This document shows positions 22,140 through 34,058 of a stretch of 64,000 bases of DNA, one piece after another. The notes under the pieces are model-generated. The model did not search any database and had not been told where the DNA came from. It saw nothing but the letters and a program-made list of their open reading frames with translations. The DNA is taken from the NCBI GenBank assembly GCA_030490835.1, contig CM059971.1:2178545-2242544 (forward strand), read 5' to 3'. Positions within the stretch are counted from its first letter, which is position 1. Every line of letters begins with the position of its first letter. Origin of the DNA: Annona cherimola (taxonomy: Eukaryota > Streptophyta > Magnoliopsida > Magnoliales > Annonaceae). Position numbers and translations under genes: made by a program.

Positions 22140-25100
22140 CCTCGGCATTTTTGAGACAAACACCAATCTTTTGCCTGAGAATTCAAACCTTTCCTTAGGC
22201 AGAGCCTTAGTGAATAAATCAACGAGTTGATCTTTAGATAAACAATGTACCAAATTCACTTCATTGAATTGTTGAACTTTTCAAATGAAATGAAACTTTA
22301 TTTTTATGTGTTTTGTCCTACCATGAAATATTGGGTTCTTTGAAATTGATATTGCTGAAAGATTATCACGTCTGATTTTAGTTGGACCTTTTTGTTGACA
22401 ACCAAGATCCATTAGAAGCTTCCTTAACCAAATAACTTGATTCACAGCAGCAGCAGCAGCAATGTATTCAGCTTCGACTGTGGATTGTGCTGTTGTTTCT
22501 TGCTTCTTTGAGCTCTATGTAAAGACACCAAAACCCAAAGAGAAGAGATTTCCAGAAGTGCTTTTGAAATCATCTAGATAACCTCCCCATCACTGTCAGA
22601 GTATTCCAACAGCTTCACATTTTCATTTCCTGCACTTTTAAATAAAACACCAAGATCTATGGTACCTTTTAAGTACCTGAGTATTCTTTTTGCTGCTAAA
22701 AAATATTTTTCAGATGGAGAATGCATATATCTAGATAAGATATTCACAACATACATAATATATGGTCTTGTCGCTGTAAGATATAATAAGCTCCCTATAA
22801 GACTTCTGAACAAACTTTCATCAACTTTATTTGAATTATCATCTTTACTTAGTTTTTCACTTGTTGGCATTGGAGTGTACACAAGCTTGCAATCTTCTGT
22901 GCAAAATTTCTTCAAGATATCTGTTGCATATTTTTTCTGACATATGAAAATACCATTTCTGAATTGATTCACTTCCATACCCAGAAAATACTGCATCAGT
23001 CCTAGGTCTGTCATTTCAAAACTTGATTCATTTCTGTTTTGAAAGACTGAATAAGACCGCAATCTTTTCATGTTATTAACATGTCATCAACTTATAGAGA
23101 TACCACTAGAATTTTGCTCCGTTTTCCTTTGATGTATAAGGTTGCTTCACTATCACTTTTCTTGAAACTAATTTGCGATAAATGACTATCAATTCTGTTG
23201 TACCAAGCTCTTAGAGCTTGTTTAAGGCCATAAAGTGCCTTCTTCAATAAAAAAAACATAATTCTCTTTTCCAGAAATTACAAAACCATCTGGCTACTCA
23301 ACATAAATATTTTCATCAAGAAAGCCATTTAAAAATGCTGATTTAATTTTCATCAAAAAAATGTTGATTTAATATATAGTTGATGAATTTGCCATTTTTT
23401 GAATGCAGCAAAGGCAACAATTAATCTGATAGTATCATACCTTGCAACTGGTGCAAATGTTTCTTGGTAATCCACTCATTGCTGCTGTGTGTATCCCTTC
23501 ACCACAAGCCTTACCTTGTATTTGCATGTTGAGCCATTAGGATTGAGTTTGGTTTTGAATACCCATTTGACTCCAATCACTTTATGCACTCCAGTTGTTT
23601 CAACAAATTGTCATGTTTCGTTTTTGTTGATCATATCAATCTCTTCTTGCATTGCTTTTCCCCAAGCTGGTGAAGTTTTTACCTCAAGGAAGTTGCTAGG
23701 TTCTGAGATAATAAGATTGCACCCCTGATATATATCTTGCAAAGTTCTTGTACCTCTGATAGGTTCATCATCAAAAGTTTCATCATATGTTATAGTATGT
23801 GGCTGGTTTAGCTTGTCATTAAAAATTTCAGGTTGCACAACCTCAAGATTGTCCCAATTCTAAGCTGCCATTTCATTAAATTTAATATCTTTACAAACCA
23901 AAATTTCATGAGTTTTCAAGGAATAAACTCTATATCCCTTTGTGACAAGACTATAACCAATAAAAATTTCATTTTCTGCTCTTTTGTTAAACTTGTCTCT
24001 TTTCTGATAAGGAATTTGATAAAAACAAATGCACCCAAATACTTTGAGATGATGTACAGATGGTTTGACACCGTGCCAAGCCTCATATGGAGTTTTATTT
24101 TTGAGAGCCTTAGTACGTAGCCTGTTTAATAAATACACCCAAGTGTTGACTGCTTCAGCCCAAAAATAATTTGGTAAAATTTTCTCAAACATTAGGCACC
24201 TAGACATCTCCATCACAGTCCTATTTTTTCTCTTACTTACACCATTTTGTTGAGGTGTGTAAGTGACAGTCAACTGGTGTTTAATTCCTTCATCACTACA
24301 AAATTTATCAAATTTGCTAGAGCTGTATTCACCGCCATTATCAGATCTTAACATTTTAATCTTCAAATTGCTTTGGTTTTCAACATAATTTTTGAATTTC
24401 TGAAACACAGCATAAACTTCACTTCTAGCTTTGAGAAAATAGGTCCAACACATTCTAAAAAAATTATCAATGAAAAGAAGAAAATATCAATTACCATTCA
24501 TCAATGTAACTGTCATGGGTCCACACATATCGGTGTGTATAAGTTGCAGCATTTGAGAAACCCTCCAAGCTTGGCCTTTTGGAAATGAATCTTTTACTTG
24601 TTTTCCTTGCTGACAAGCATCACAATCATGAGGTTTATTTGTGATTTCAGCCATGTTTTCAACAAGTTTCTGCCTTTTGAGATTGATTAAACTCCTATGG
24701 TTAAAGTGACCAAATCTTTTATGCCATAAATCTGAGTCACTTGAGTTTGCACCTGCATAAGCTTTATCCTCATTCCATTCCATAACAAAACTTTTTTTCT
24801 TCATTTTCACACAAAATAATTCAGTTCCATCATTATCAAAGATAGTGCAGTTATTGTCTTTAAATTCAAGCGAATATCCCTTTTCCAACATTTGCCCAAC
24901 ACTTGGTAAATTTTGACTAAGTTCAGTCATAAATAACACATTAGTAATTAGTTTGATACATGTAGAAGTTTTTACTTTAGCTGTACCTTTGCCTTTCATA
25001 TCAAGGAAGTCTCCGTTCCCAATTCTCACCATAGTTTTATAGCTTTCATCAAGATCTTTGAATATTGCTGCATTAAATGTCATATGATTTGTGCATCCAC

Positions 25101-25383
25101 TGTCGATGAGCCAAGTGTTGCCAATATCTATGCTGTGAAAACATGAGGAAACAAATAGTTGCTCCTCCTGAGCTTCTGACTCAGCTGCTTGTGCTTGTTG
25201 GTTGCTTTGAGAACCCTTGCTTTTATATTTGCATACTTTGGTGACATGCCCAAGTTGCTTGCAATTGCCACATATTGCATCAGGCCTCCACCAGCAGTAT
25301 TTCTCCACGTGTGTGGTCTTTTTACAATACCTGCAAGGTGAGAATTTTTTCTTACCATCATAGCTTTCATCTTTGTCTTTCAA
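22140..25383 (-). pseudogene. copia pol: zinc knuckles, protease, integrase, RT, RNase H
   Basis: Bases 24487-25383 encode two zinc knuckles (CRYC.. and CGNCKQLGHVTKVC), the protease motif DSGCTNHM, and the integrase HHCC region (HKRFGH, CDACQQGK). Bases 23860-24453 hold the integrase core with LRSDNGGEY. The catalytic Glu in the NGVxERK motif is Lys. RT follows (22574-23071), but its YVDD box has lost Tyr to a TAA stop at 23092-23094. RNase H (22140-22560) has EAEYIAAAAAV, encoded by a CAG-type repeat at 22446-22461, and KHIKIK. Several frame breaks lie at 23100-23870. Confidence 0.92.
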
Positions 25384-25458
25384 TTTCTTATTAAGTTTCT
25401 TCTTGTCTTTGTTTCCTTGCTGATTTTGTATATAAAAAGCTCATTCAGTAATTTTTTC

Positions 25459-26007
25459 TTACCTCAGAGCCCTCCTTTGCTCCTGTGCTTGAAGAGCACT
25501 GATTAATTTGACCATTGAAATTTTAGTGAGATCCTTGGACTCTTCAAGGGAGAAAATTTTAGATTCAAACCTCTTAGGAGGTGTCACTAAGATTTTTTTC
25601 ACAATCCTTGAGTCAGAAAAATTCTCACCAAGCAACCGAATTTGGTTGACAATCAAAGAAATTCTGTCAGAGTATTTGCTGATGGACTCATCTTCTTTCA
25701 TGCTTAGTGCTTCTAAATCTCTTTTAAGATTCAAAATCTTCATTTGCCTGGTTCTGTCGCTTCCTTGATACTCTATTTTCAGTTTGTCCCAAGTTTCTTT
25801 TATAGTCTTGCATGCCATAATCCTAGGGAAGATTGAATCTCCCAAAGAATTTTGAATAACAGTCTTGGCTCTAGCCCTTTTTGCATTTTCTTTAGAGTTG
25901 GCTTTGATTTGTGCCAAAGTAGGATCTGTTGGTAGTAGAGGTACATGTTTGTCTTCAGCTAGAATCTCCCAAAGATCAAAAGATTCCAAGTAAGATTGCA
26001 TCTTCAC
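25459..26007 (-). pseudogene. copia gag (UBN2-like capsid region)
   Basis: A 182-codon open frame starts near the primer-binding site and has the usual copia gag features: ARAKTVIQNSLGDSIF, ETWDKLKIEYQGSDR, and LNLKRDLEALSMKEDESISKY. It ends at a stop before the zinc knuckles, which are in the next open stretch. Gag would form the particle that packages the element RNA. Confidence 0.88.
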
Positions 26008-26143
26008 TGACCAGATTTGATAATTCTCGCCAGTGAAGGTTTATGGCGCTAACAAGGAAAGGTAATTATTGGTTGACATTGGGTTTGAAAATATAAGGCT
26101 TCTCTCTGTTTTTTCTCTCTCACAGATCCTCTAAGACCAACTG

Positions 26144-26157
26144 TGGCTCTGATACCA
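26144..26157 (-). other. Primer-binding site of copia element 1
   Basis: Minus strand TGGTATCAGAGCCA, complementary to initiator tRNA-Met, two bases from the LTR. Confidence 0.93.
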
Positions 26158-26159
26158 CT

Positions 26160-26417
26160 TGTTGGATTAAAGCAAGGAAAGTAATGAAAGTGTAAACTGA
26201 AATGTTTGGAAAAAATAATTTACTTTCTTTCATTCAAAACCAGTTATTTATACATAAAAAATAACAACCTTCTCCTACTTTGAATTCCCAAATTTGTGGA
26301 CAGTTAAAACTTGAAAAAATAACAAAAAAAAACGGAAAACAAATATGTTTTAATTTCCTACTGATTTTCATGCTAACGGATTTTTATTATTGGAACTAAA
26401 ATGTCAGCTGTTTAACA
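26160..26417 (-). repeat. 5' LTR of copia element 1
   Basis: Matches 21883-22137. It starts TGTTGGATTA, ends TTTAACA, and is followed by the GTAGA target duplication. Confidence 0.95.
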
Positions 26418-26760
26418 GTAGATTAGATGAGGTTACTCCAAAATTATTGTGGTTGAAAGATTATGCTGCATTGTTTGGGACCTTCAGGTTTTTGGAGTCA
26501 TTGGGAAATTTGTATTTTTTTTATGTGTTATTCTCAAATGCCAGCTTCGGGCCCATGCGAAGCACCTTTTATCAAATTTCCCAAGCATGTGGAAATATTA
26601 ATTATGTTGTCTAACATTGAGTTGTTGGACTTCCATATAATTAACGGTTCAGATGATTTGATTGAAGTCACAAGCGAAAGATATTTAGATGGAGTACAAG
26701 CAAGGTGCACTGGTGTGAAAATTACTGCAAGGATCAAAGAGCGCACTCTCTGACAGGTAA
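26418..26760 (+). other. Unidentified coding relic split by the copia insertion
   Basis: With one target copy removed, this joins sense-wise to 21840-21882. A plus-strand frame gives a LDEVTPKLLWLKDYAALFG segment. A second frame lower down gives LIEVTSERYLDGVQARCTGV before a stop. Both look more protein-like than the surrounding sequence, but they are in different frames, so a shift is likely. I do not recognise the family. Confidence 0.35.
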
Positions 26761-27359
26761 AGCACCTTAAAAACATCTTATACATAATATGTTTTTAATA
26801 TCTAAACCACTAATTGAACTTCAGTTCAAATTTAATATATAATATGAAATTTAGTTATTTATATGATTTTCTAAGAATTGAATTTATTACAATGTTTATT
26901 TTTAATTGATATAGTCCCATGGATGTTATATTATTCTCAGCTTTTTATATGAGTATATCTCACAGTGTTGAACATGATTTATAGATTTGATATTCTAAAC
27001 TAAATTATTAATATTATTAAAAGCAATAGTATGCATTCGAAGGCTTATATCTCATTTCTGGATGCTTGTTATATCCTATTAGACATATATATAATAAATT
27101 TATTTTTCATATGGTGATTTAAGCATGAAAAATCATAAAACATCATAAAAACCCGATTTTAAAATTGAATCATCAGGCACAGGCACAAGGGTATTGCCTT
27201 GGTATAACGCAACGCAGGCAGCCGAGTGATCTTTAAAATCTGGGTCCACGAAGACTACTGAGATTTCCGAAAGAAAATCAATTACATGACCGTTGCTAAC
27301 CGGCCGCCGGTCTGTCGTTCTCACTTCTCACCTAAGTCAAACCAAAATCCAGAGAGATA
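26761..27359. other. AT-rich stretch, then upstream region of a possible gene
   Basis: Bases 26761-27120 are AT-rich with nothing recognised. Bases 27133-27324 carry an unrecognised 63-codon minus-strand open frame. From 27230 the GC content rises towards the leader below. Confidence 0.3.
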
Positions 27360-27767
27360 GAGAGAGAAAGAGAGACGTTATCCCTAGTTTGCAATAGAAA
27401 AAACAGAGACAGAATCCCGCCCCGTCCTCTCTGATTTCCATCGCCGATCATCATTATCATCGGGAGCCTTCTCATCTCTCTCTCGGAGTCGCTGTCCTTC
27501 TCTCTCTACGGCTACCGACCGTCATCGCAGCCGGCTCTCTCCATCCTCCGTTTCTTTCTATCTCCATCTTTCTCTAATCCTCTCTCCCTGCAATCTAGGG
27601 TTTCTTTCCGCTGCTTTCTACTTGCCAGAGTCGGAAGCGGAAGCCGTTTTCCACCGCAATCTTCCCGTCCCCAGCAAAAGTCATGCTAAGGCAGGCTGGC
27701 GGGTGGGCAAGATCTGGATCCCTTTCTTCTGCGATGAATTACCTCACGTATACAAGGCCTCCTGCTG
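27360..27767 (+). CDS. Possible 5' leader and first exon of an unidentified host gene
   Basis: A GA repeat (27350-27375) is followed by about 230 bp of C/T-rich sequence with a CTAGGGTTT telo-box (27596-27604), typical of plant 5' leaders. The first good ATG (27682) opens a short frame starting MLRQAGGWARSGSL, Arg/Ser-rich like a mitochondrial presequence. It ends in phase at GCT followed by GTAAGT, a strong donor site (27768). The next exon would lie beyond the LINE that fills the presumed intron. I cannot name the product. The coding call is an inference from composition and the splice signal. Confidence 0.35.
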
Positions 27768-27841
27768 TAAGTTATTTGCTTATCCCAACAGGCAGTCTAG
27801 TCATTGATTGCAGGATGTTTTTTTTATGAAAAGGACACGCC

Positions 27842-30800
27842 CTATCCCCTCTCGTCTGCACATGGAGTGAAGGATGGGATAAGAGAGTCTAAGCAATTCA
27901 TTGCTAAAAAATTATCTGTACAAAGTTTTTCCAAAATAATATGAGGGGGATTGTCCCACCACTCCTGGCAGCCCATAATAGAAATAGAAGCAAAATCAGC
28001 TAGGGAATGAGCAACAGTGTTACCGTGTCTTAACACATGATGGATAGAGAAAAATTGGAAGGAAGATAAAAGGGATTTCATTTCCGTAATGATTATCCCG
28101 GCCGGTGAGAGAGTCTGTCCTTCAAGATATAGTTGACAAGGAGAAGTGAATCAGTTTCAAACTGGACATTCCTCAGTCTTAGTTGAATAGCCCAATTGAG
28201 ACCTAAGATGAGAGAAGTTGCCTCCATACATAAAGGTCCCATAGTACCACTTCGTCTCCATCCTTTTGCACTAATGTACCTTCCCTTTGAATCCTGAATA
28301 ATAGCAGCAAAACCCAAAGCATAATTATCATCATGTTTCCTCGCATCAACATTCATTTTGAGATAGCCACCTGGAGGTTTGGACCATCTGACTACCAGGG
28401 GTCTATGAATCGCCCCATCCAAAATAAGAAGTTTTGCTATCGTGTGTTGCTCGAGGTAGTCCTTGCACCACTCAATGATATTGACAAAATTTGGCTGAAC
28501 CCCCTCCTCCCTAAATTTGTTGCGCAAGTACCACACCTGCCAACAGTAGAGGATGAAGAAAGCGAGCCTTCCCTGCCTGTTTGTTGAAATCATCTTTCAA
28601 AAAATATCCTGTATCGACTCCCACGGATAGGTGATTCCAACAGCTTTTAAGAAAGTCGCCCTTGTGTGATGACATCCCGTGAATACGTGAGCAGCATCTT
28701 CCGTCTCTGATCTACAAAAAACACAATATGGATCCATATCAATACTCCTTAACAATAGATTTAGCCGTGTTGGTAGGGCATCTTTGAAAAGTCTCCGCCC
28801 AAATATCATAATTTTTCTCGGCAACTTCGTCTTCCAAATAGCTTTGTAAATTGCCACGTTGGACGGGTTGGTCATTGCCACATTCAGCATTTTATAGGCA
28901 GATTTTACAAAATAATTGCCATTTGGTTCATGAATCCAGAACATCCGATCCTCATCATCCATGTGGGGTAGGGGTATTTGGCTGATTTGTCTCCATCCTA
29001 CCTCCCCCACTGCCGCCACTACCCTCTCCATGTTCCACGAGTGCACTGCTTCAATAATGAAATGATTGACTGTCATGTCGTCCAAGATTGCCCGCGGGAG
29101 GGGTCCCGCTTTGGTCAACCGATCCTCAAGCCATGCGTCCTTAAAGAATTGCACCCGCTTCCCATTACCAATACGCCACCTGCAGCCAGTCCGTATCATC
29201 TCCTTTGCCTTCATGATACTTTTCCAGGTAAAAGAGTCAGAAGGTTTTGCGTTGGAGCTCCAAATGTCACCATATGGGAAGTATTTTGCTTTGAGAACCT
29301 TGTAGCAGAGCTAATTTGTTTACAAAATGAGGCGCCAGACTTGCTTGCTAAGGAGAGCAAGATTGAAAGCATGTAGCTCCCTAAATCCCATACCGCCCGA
29401 TAACTTAGATATGCACATTTTCTTCCAGGCAACCCAACACATTTTCCGTTTATTTTCCTGCTCCCCCAACCAGAATCTGCTTAGCATCCTGTTGATTTCA
29501 TTATAAAAGGCTTTTGGAAGCAGAAAGATGTTCATTGTATAGGTCAGAATGGCTTGGGCGACTGCTTTGATGAGGACCTCCTTCCCTCCCCAAGAGAGGA
29601 GCCTACCCTTCCATCCTTGGACTTTATTCCAGATGCGTTGTTTGAGACCATTGAACATGCAGTTTTTGGCCCTACCAAGCCATGCTGGGAGCCCCAGATA
29701 GTGATCAAAATCCTGACCCATAGTTCTAAGCAGATGGATAAGTTCACTTCTCACATTATTTCTGACATTTGAGCTAAAGAACACAGCCGTCTTATCAACA
29801 TTTACCACTTGACCCGATGCCTCCGCTATTGTTGGAGAGTTGCCATGAGATTTTGAACATCCCGCCTCACCGCTCGGATAAATATGATAGCATCATCTGC
29901 AAAAAGAAGGTGAGTGATGGGTGGACCCCTAGGGTTTAGTTTGATTCCACTGATTCTCTCATAGTTAGCCGCGCTTGCAATGAGGGCAGATAGGCCTTCA
30001 GCATATAAGAGGAAGAGGTAAGGAGATAATGGATCACCTTGCCGTAAGCCCCTTTGGGGTTAAAAGTATCTTAATTTGAAGCCGTTTACATTCACCCTAT
30101 ACCTCACCGTTGAAATGCAGCACATGACCCATCTAATCCACACCGGTCCGAGGTTCATGGCTTCCATGATCTGCTTTAAGAAATTCCACTCAACCTTGTC
30201 ATATGCCTTGGACATATTGAGTTTGATAGCCATTTCTTGTTTCATACCTTCCCTTCTCCTCTTAAGTGAATGTATAACTTCGTATGCAACCAACATGTTA
30301 TCGGAGATTAGCTGGCCTAGGATGAACGCACTCTGATGTTCACTGATCAGATCATGGAGGCATAGTTTGATTCTATTAGCTAACACTGTAGCCAAAATCT
30401 TATAAGCAACATTGCATAGACTTATCGAATGAAAATGAGCCAAAGATTGAGCTCCCACAATTTTCGGAATCAAGACGATGGTAGTGGAGTTTAGCTTTTC
30501 GACTTACATGCATTGTCGTTCGAAATCCGATTGTTCCATGAATTGCTTGCACCACAGAAATACATCCCGACCAACTGTTTGTCAATGCTTTTGGAAAAAC
30601 CCCGCTGACATCCCATTTGGCCCCGGCGCCTTTGTTGGGCTCATCATCTTGATTGCCTTGGAAACTTCATCAAATTCAAGGATCCTAATCAATGATTGCC
30701 TCTGCTGGTCCGTAATTCTTGTGAAAATGGTAGAATTCATCCATTCACAGCTAGTTGGATTTGATGAAGAAACAAGAGATGAAAAATGTGCCACTGTCAT

Positions 30801-32160
30801 ATCCAGCAAATTGTCTTGATCACTGACCCAATGACCATTGTGGTCCATTAGGGCATCGATGGTATTAATCCTTCTGCGGTTTGACGCCATACGGTGGAAA
30901 AACCTGTGTTTCTGTCCCCTTCGTGTAACCAATGGGTCTTCGCTCTCTGCCTCCATATCTGTTCCTCATCTTCTAGTAGAATGTTGATTTGGAACTTGAT
31001 TCTTTTTATGGAATCATCTCTATGGTCAGTGGGGTTCTGATCCATAAGTTTTGCGAGCTCCCGTTGCTTTTCCTCTATGACTTTCCTTAGATTCCCTCTC
31101 CTCAATCGGTTCCATTTAGTGAGTTCCATATTGCAAGCCTTAATCTTCCTTTCCAGGGGAATCGGGGAAGAGAGGTCGTGACATTGCTGCGAGGTCCATG
31201 CATGATTGACAATCCGATGGGTCTCCCTGTCTCATGCCCAAAATAGCTCATATCTGAATTCCCTTGGAGGTTTGCTTTTACACATCAATATGTTCAAAAC
31301 CAGCAATAGAGGACAATGGTCAGAGTAGGCTATAGATAAGTGAAAGATTTTCGCATATGGGAAGAGTGATATCCAACTTGGCGTTGCCACTCCTCTATCT
31401 AATCTGACTTCTACCCGCTGAGTACCCTTTCGATTATTGCTCCATGTCATGGTCGGTCCCACAAAGCCAAGATCGGCCAAATTACACCTATCCAGAACAT
31501 TACAGAAAAATCCATCTGCACTTGAGAACGGTTCCTTTGGCTCAGATATTCATTTGCCCCCGTTAACTCATTGAAATCGCCCATAACTAACCACAGGGAG
31601 TCCACCCGGTTGCTTAACGTACTCAGAAGATTCCAAGTCTGGACTCTCTGCTGCGTTTTGGGATGGCCATATAACCCTGTGAACCTCCACCCATGTATAT
31701 CTGCATCAATGTGATGATTTGAAAAACTCTTGATAATGATAGGAAAATCATTGCTCCATCGTAGTGCTATCCCTCCCCTTCTTTCTGTAGGATCCACCGC
31801 TAGGCAACAATCGAACTTGAGTTTGTGTCTGATTCCTTCTATCTCCTTTGCAGTCCTTTTGTTTCAGAAAGAAAAATCATTTTAGTATCTTTTTTCTTGA
31901 CCAAGTTAAGGAGGCAGCGAATTGCCCGTAGGTTCCCAAGCCTACGACAATTCCATGCTAAGAGAGACATATTAACCAAGGTGGGGCTAAGGATCCCCTC
32001 AGCCGCCACCTCCTTATCATCATGGGAATCATCTGCCTTTGGACGTTTGTGATTGGGAATGATCTCTTGCTGCTCCTTTATCAACCTTCTTTTGTAGTTA
32101 GTCGCCTTGGGAGTCTCATTTAAACCATATGCTGATACATCATCCAAACCTCTCACCTTC
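27842..32160 (-). pseudogene. LINE ORF2: endonuclease, reverse transcriptase, RNase H
   Basis: The endonuclease starts with LLAWNCRRLGN (about 31970) and keeps MGDFNEL. RT includes the SLCNVAYKILATVLANRI and SEHQSAFI motifs, KAYDKVEWNFL, and the active-site FADD at 29892-29903. A zf-RVT domain (28600-29214) has the typical CVFC..H..H spacing. The C-terminal RNase H (27842-28500) has NVDA, MEA and ETDS acidic positions. Frame breaks occur near 31838, 30970, 30470, 29820 and 28093, so no full product can be made. ORF2 nicks target DNA and primes reverse transcription there. Confidence 0.9.
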
Positions 32161-32440
32161 CGTTTCCACCTGCCCTTTCCTATCTAGTCAGATTTCCTTC
32201 CTTCCCAAAACTGGTCCAACGTTCTATCATTCTGTGGTACTTCTTGCCTATGGGATACACCTCCTGATTTGGTCCAACGAGGTCCATGTGATTGCTCACG
32301 TAGACTATGGTTGGTGGGATCATCACAAGGCTGTGGTAGTCTCATGACTTTGTTGTACCTCCATTGGTCCACAACGCCCGCCGCCAACAAGTCCACGCCG
32401 ACAGTGGAGGGTGATGATCGAGGTATATCAGAAACCAAGC

Positions 32441-33888
32441 TTATGGGGATACCTTCATATAGATTTGGGAGAGATCCTCGTTCTTTTCATGTTGCTGCTG
32501 CTGTTGGGGAGGAGCCCATGCAATCTGTTGCACTGCTAGTTGGGTTGGATGCTGGAATGGATGCTTAGGCTGGATATCTCGCTGCCGCTCAATGTTGGTG
32601 ACTTGCTGCGTTTGGAAATGGATCTGCTGGCCATCTGATTGAGCTCTATTCTTAGGAGAATCTCTCAAGTGAGAAGGTGATAGATGCTGCTGAGTATCAG
32701 AGTTACTCGTTTAGGGATCCCACATATGTTCCTTACACGATGGTAGTTGCCATTAGTGATAGCAGGCACTACGCTGCTGGCCTTCCTGCTGGGAGCAAGA
32801 ATGGATCGTCTGGGTCATCTTTGATCCCTTGATGTCCGAACAGATCCGTGTCTGCACAGATGAAGATTGCGGATCGGTATATATGGGATCGTTGCACTTT
32901 GGCTGTTGCTGGCACTGCATTTGGGGTAGACCCCGTTGGCTGGTTTGTGACTTTGCAGCATGCTTCAGTTGGGAACTGATATGGTGGGAGCTTTGTTGCA
33001 TAGAAAGGTGGACAGACTTGTGCGTTAACAAGGAAACATCCCCTTGCTGCTGCTGGGATGGCCCATCTGCCATCGTACCTTCGCCTCTGGCTATTAGGAC
33101 TCTTTCACACGCATTCTGATCACCTAAATATTTCCTTGGGGTAACTCTGTTTCCAGATTCTTGTCCGTCTCTTACTCACAACTGCCGGGTTCCCAACCTC
33201 AAGGCACTCACAAATGGCATGTCTGCTTCTGCCATATTATAATCTCCGGCATCTAATTTCGGGCATTCCTTGTAAGCATGGCCCATAATTCCACACTGGT
33301 AACAAAAAATCGGCAACTTTTCATATTGAAATGGGATCCAGCTCCTCCCTTGTGATCCCACTTGTATGAACAGCCCTCTCCTCAACGGTTCCCTACAGTC
33401 GATCAAAACTTTCATCTTTAACTCCAATTCAGATACTACAATTTCTTCCACGAACTCGAAAGTTTCACCAATGCTTCGTCCCAACACTTGTTTATCCACC
33501 AAATGAGGAACTCCCAGGATATGCACCCATATTGGCATTTTTGCGAGCACCACGTGGCATAGTAAGTCTCCTCTCTCAAATCCATGAATAAAACCATCTG
33601 TCTGTCATACAGCCACGGCCTCCCTGCCATGATCCTCTCTTTTTCATCTTGTTTGGAAAACATGACCTTGTATAGATTCTCACCTATGTCGACAAAATGA
33701 AAGCTGCTCGTCGTCCTCCACAACCTCCGCATCATAGATTTAAAGAGCTCCCTGTTATATGGTTTCGATGACCACACTGAGCATAGGCACGCTGCGTCGG
33801 CCCCGGGAGATATCTTCTTAATTGCTGGGCCGGAGATGGTCATGGTCTGGAGCTCATCTTCGAGGAGATCATCCATACTCGGGTTCAT
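32441..33888 (-). pseudogene. LINE ORF1: DUF4283 and CCHC zinc-knuckle protein
   Basis: The first stretch (33436-33888) holds the DUF4283-like region with FVDIGENLYKVMF and GRPWLYD. After a frame shift near 33550, the second stretch (33176-33553) gives MPIWVHILGVPHL and the knuckle CYQCGIMGHAYKEC. The rest (32441-33073) is Gln/Ser/His-rich, as in many plant LINE ORF1 tails. ORF1 would bind the element RNA. Confidence 0.85.
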
Positions 33889-34058
33889 TTCTATCGTGTC
33901 TTGGTCGTCAGCACCTACGCTCCCATCGAAACCAAACTCTGCTCCTCAGCCGATCGACTACTTGTTTCTCTGCAAGGAACCGGAATCTCCACCCGGACCC
34001 TCCACCCGGCGCCGAGCACGAATAGATCGTCTTTCGGGCCACGCGGGGGAGGATGTTT

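Larger units (their letters stand above)
21883..26417 (-). mobile_element. Complete but inactive Ty1/copia element
   Basis: LTRs of 255 bp (21883-22137) and 258 bp (26160-26417), both TGTTGGATT...AACA, are flanked by the 5-bp duplication GTAGA (21878-21882 and 26418-26422). The primer-binding site (26144-26157) follows the 5' LTR on the minus strand. Domain order is gag, zinc knuckles, protease, integrase, RT, RNase H, with integrase before RT as in copia. The LTRs differ at a modest number of positions, so the insertion is of intermediate age. The TGTTGGATT LTR start, short LTRs and RT type suggest a TNT1/Tork-like lineage, not proven. Confidence 0.96.
27818..34049 (-). mobile_element. LINE (plant L1-type non-LTR retrotransposon) with RNase H
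   Basis: The minus-strand order is ORF1 (33888 to about 32441), then ORF2 with endonuclease, RT, zf-RVT and RNase H domains down to 27842, then a short A run (T on the plus strand, 27818-27825). The sequence AGGATGTTT occurs at 27812-27820 and again at 34050-34058, which fits a target duplication overlapping the A tail. The element looks near full length, about 6.2 kb, but has many frame breaks. It lies antisense in the presumed first intron of the gene starting at 27360. Confidence 0.9.

Noticed and set aside
22446..22461. CAG trinucleotide repeat as a host coding repeat
   Set aside because: It lies in frame in the copia RNase H, giving an Ala run after the EAEYIA motif.
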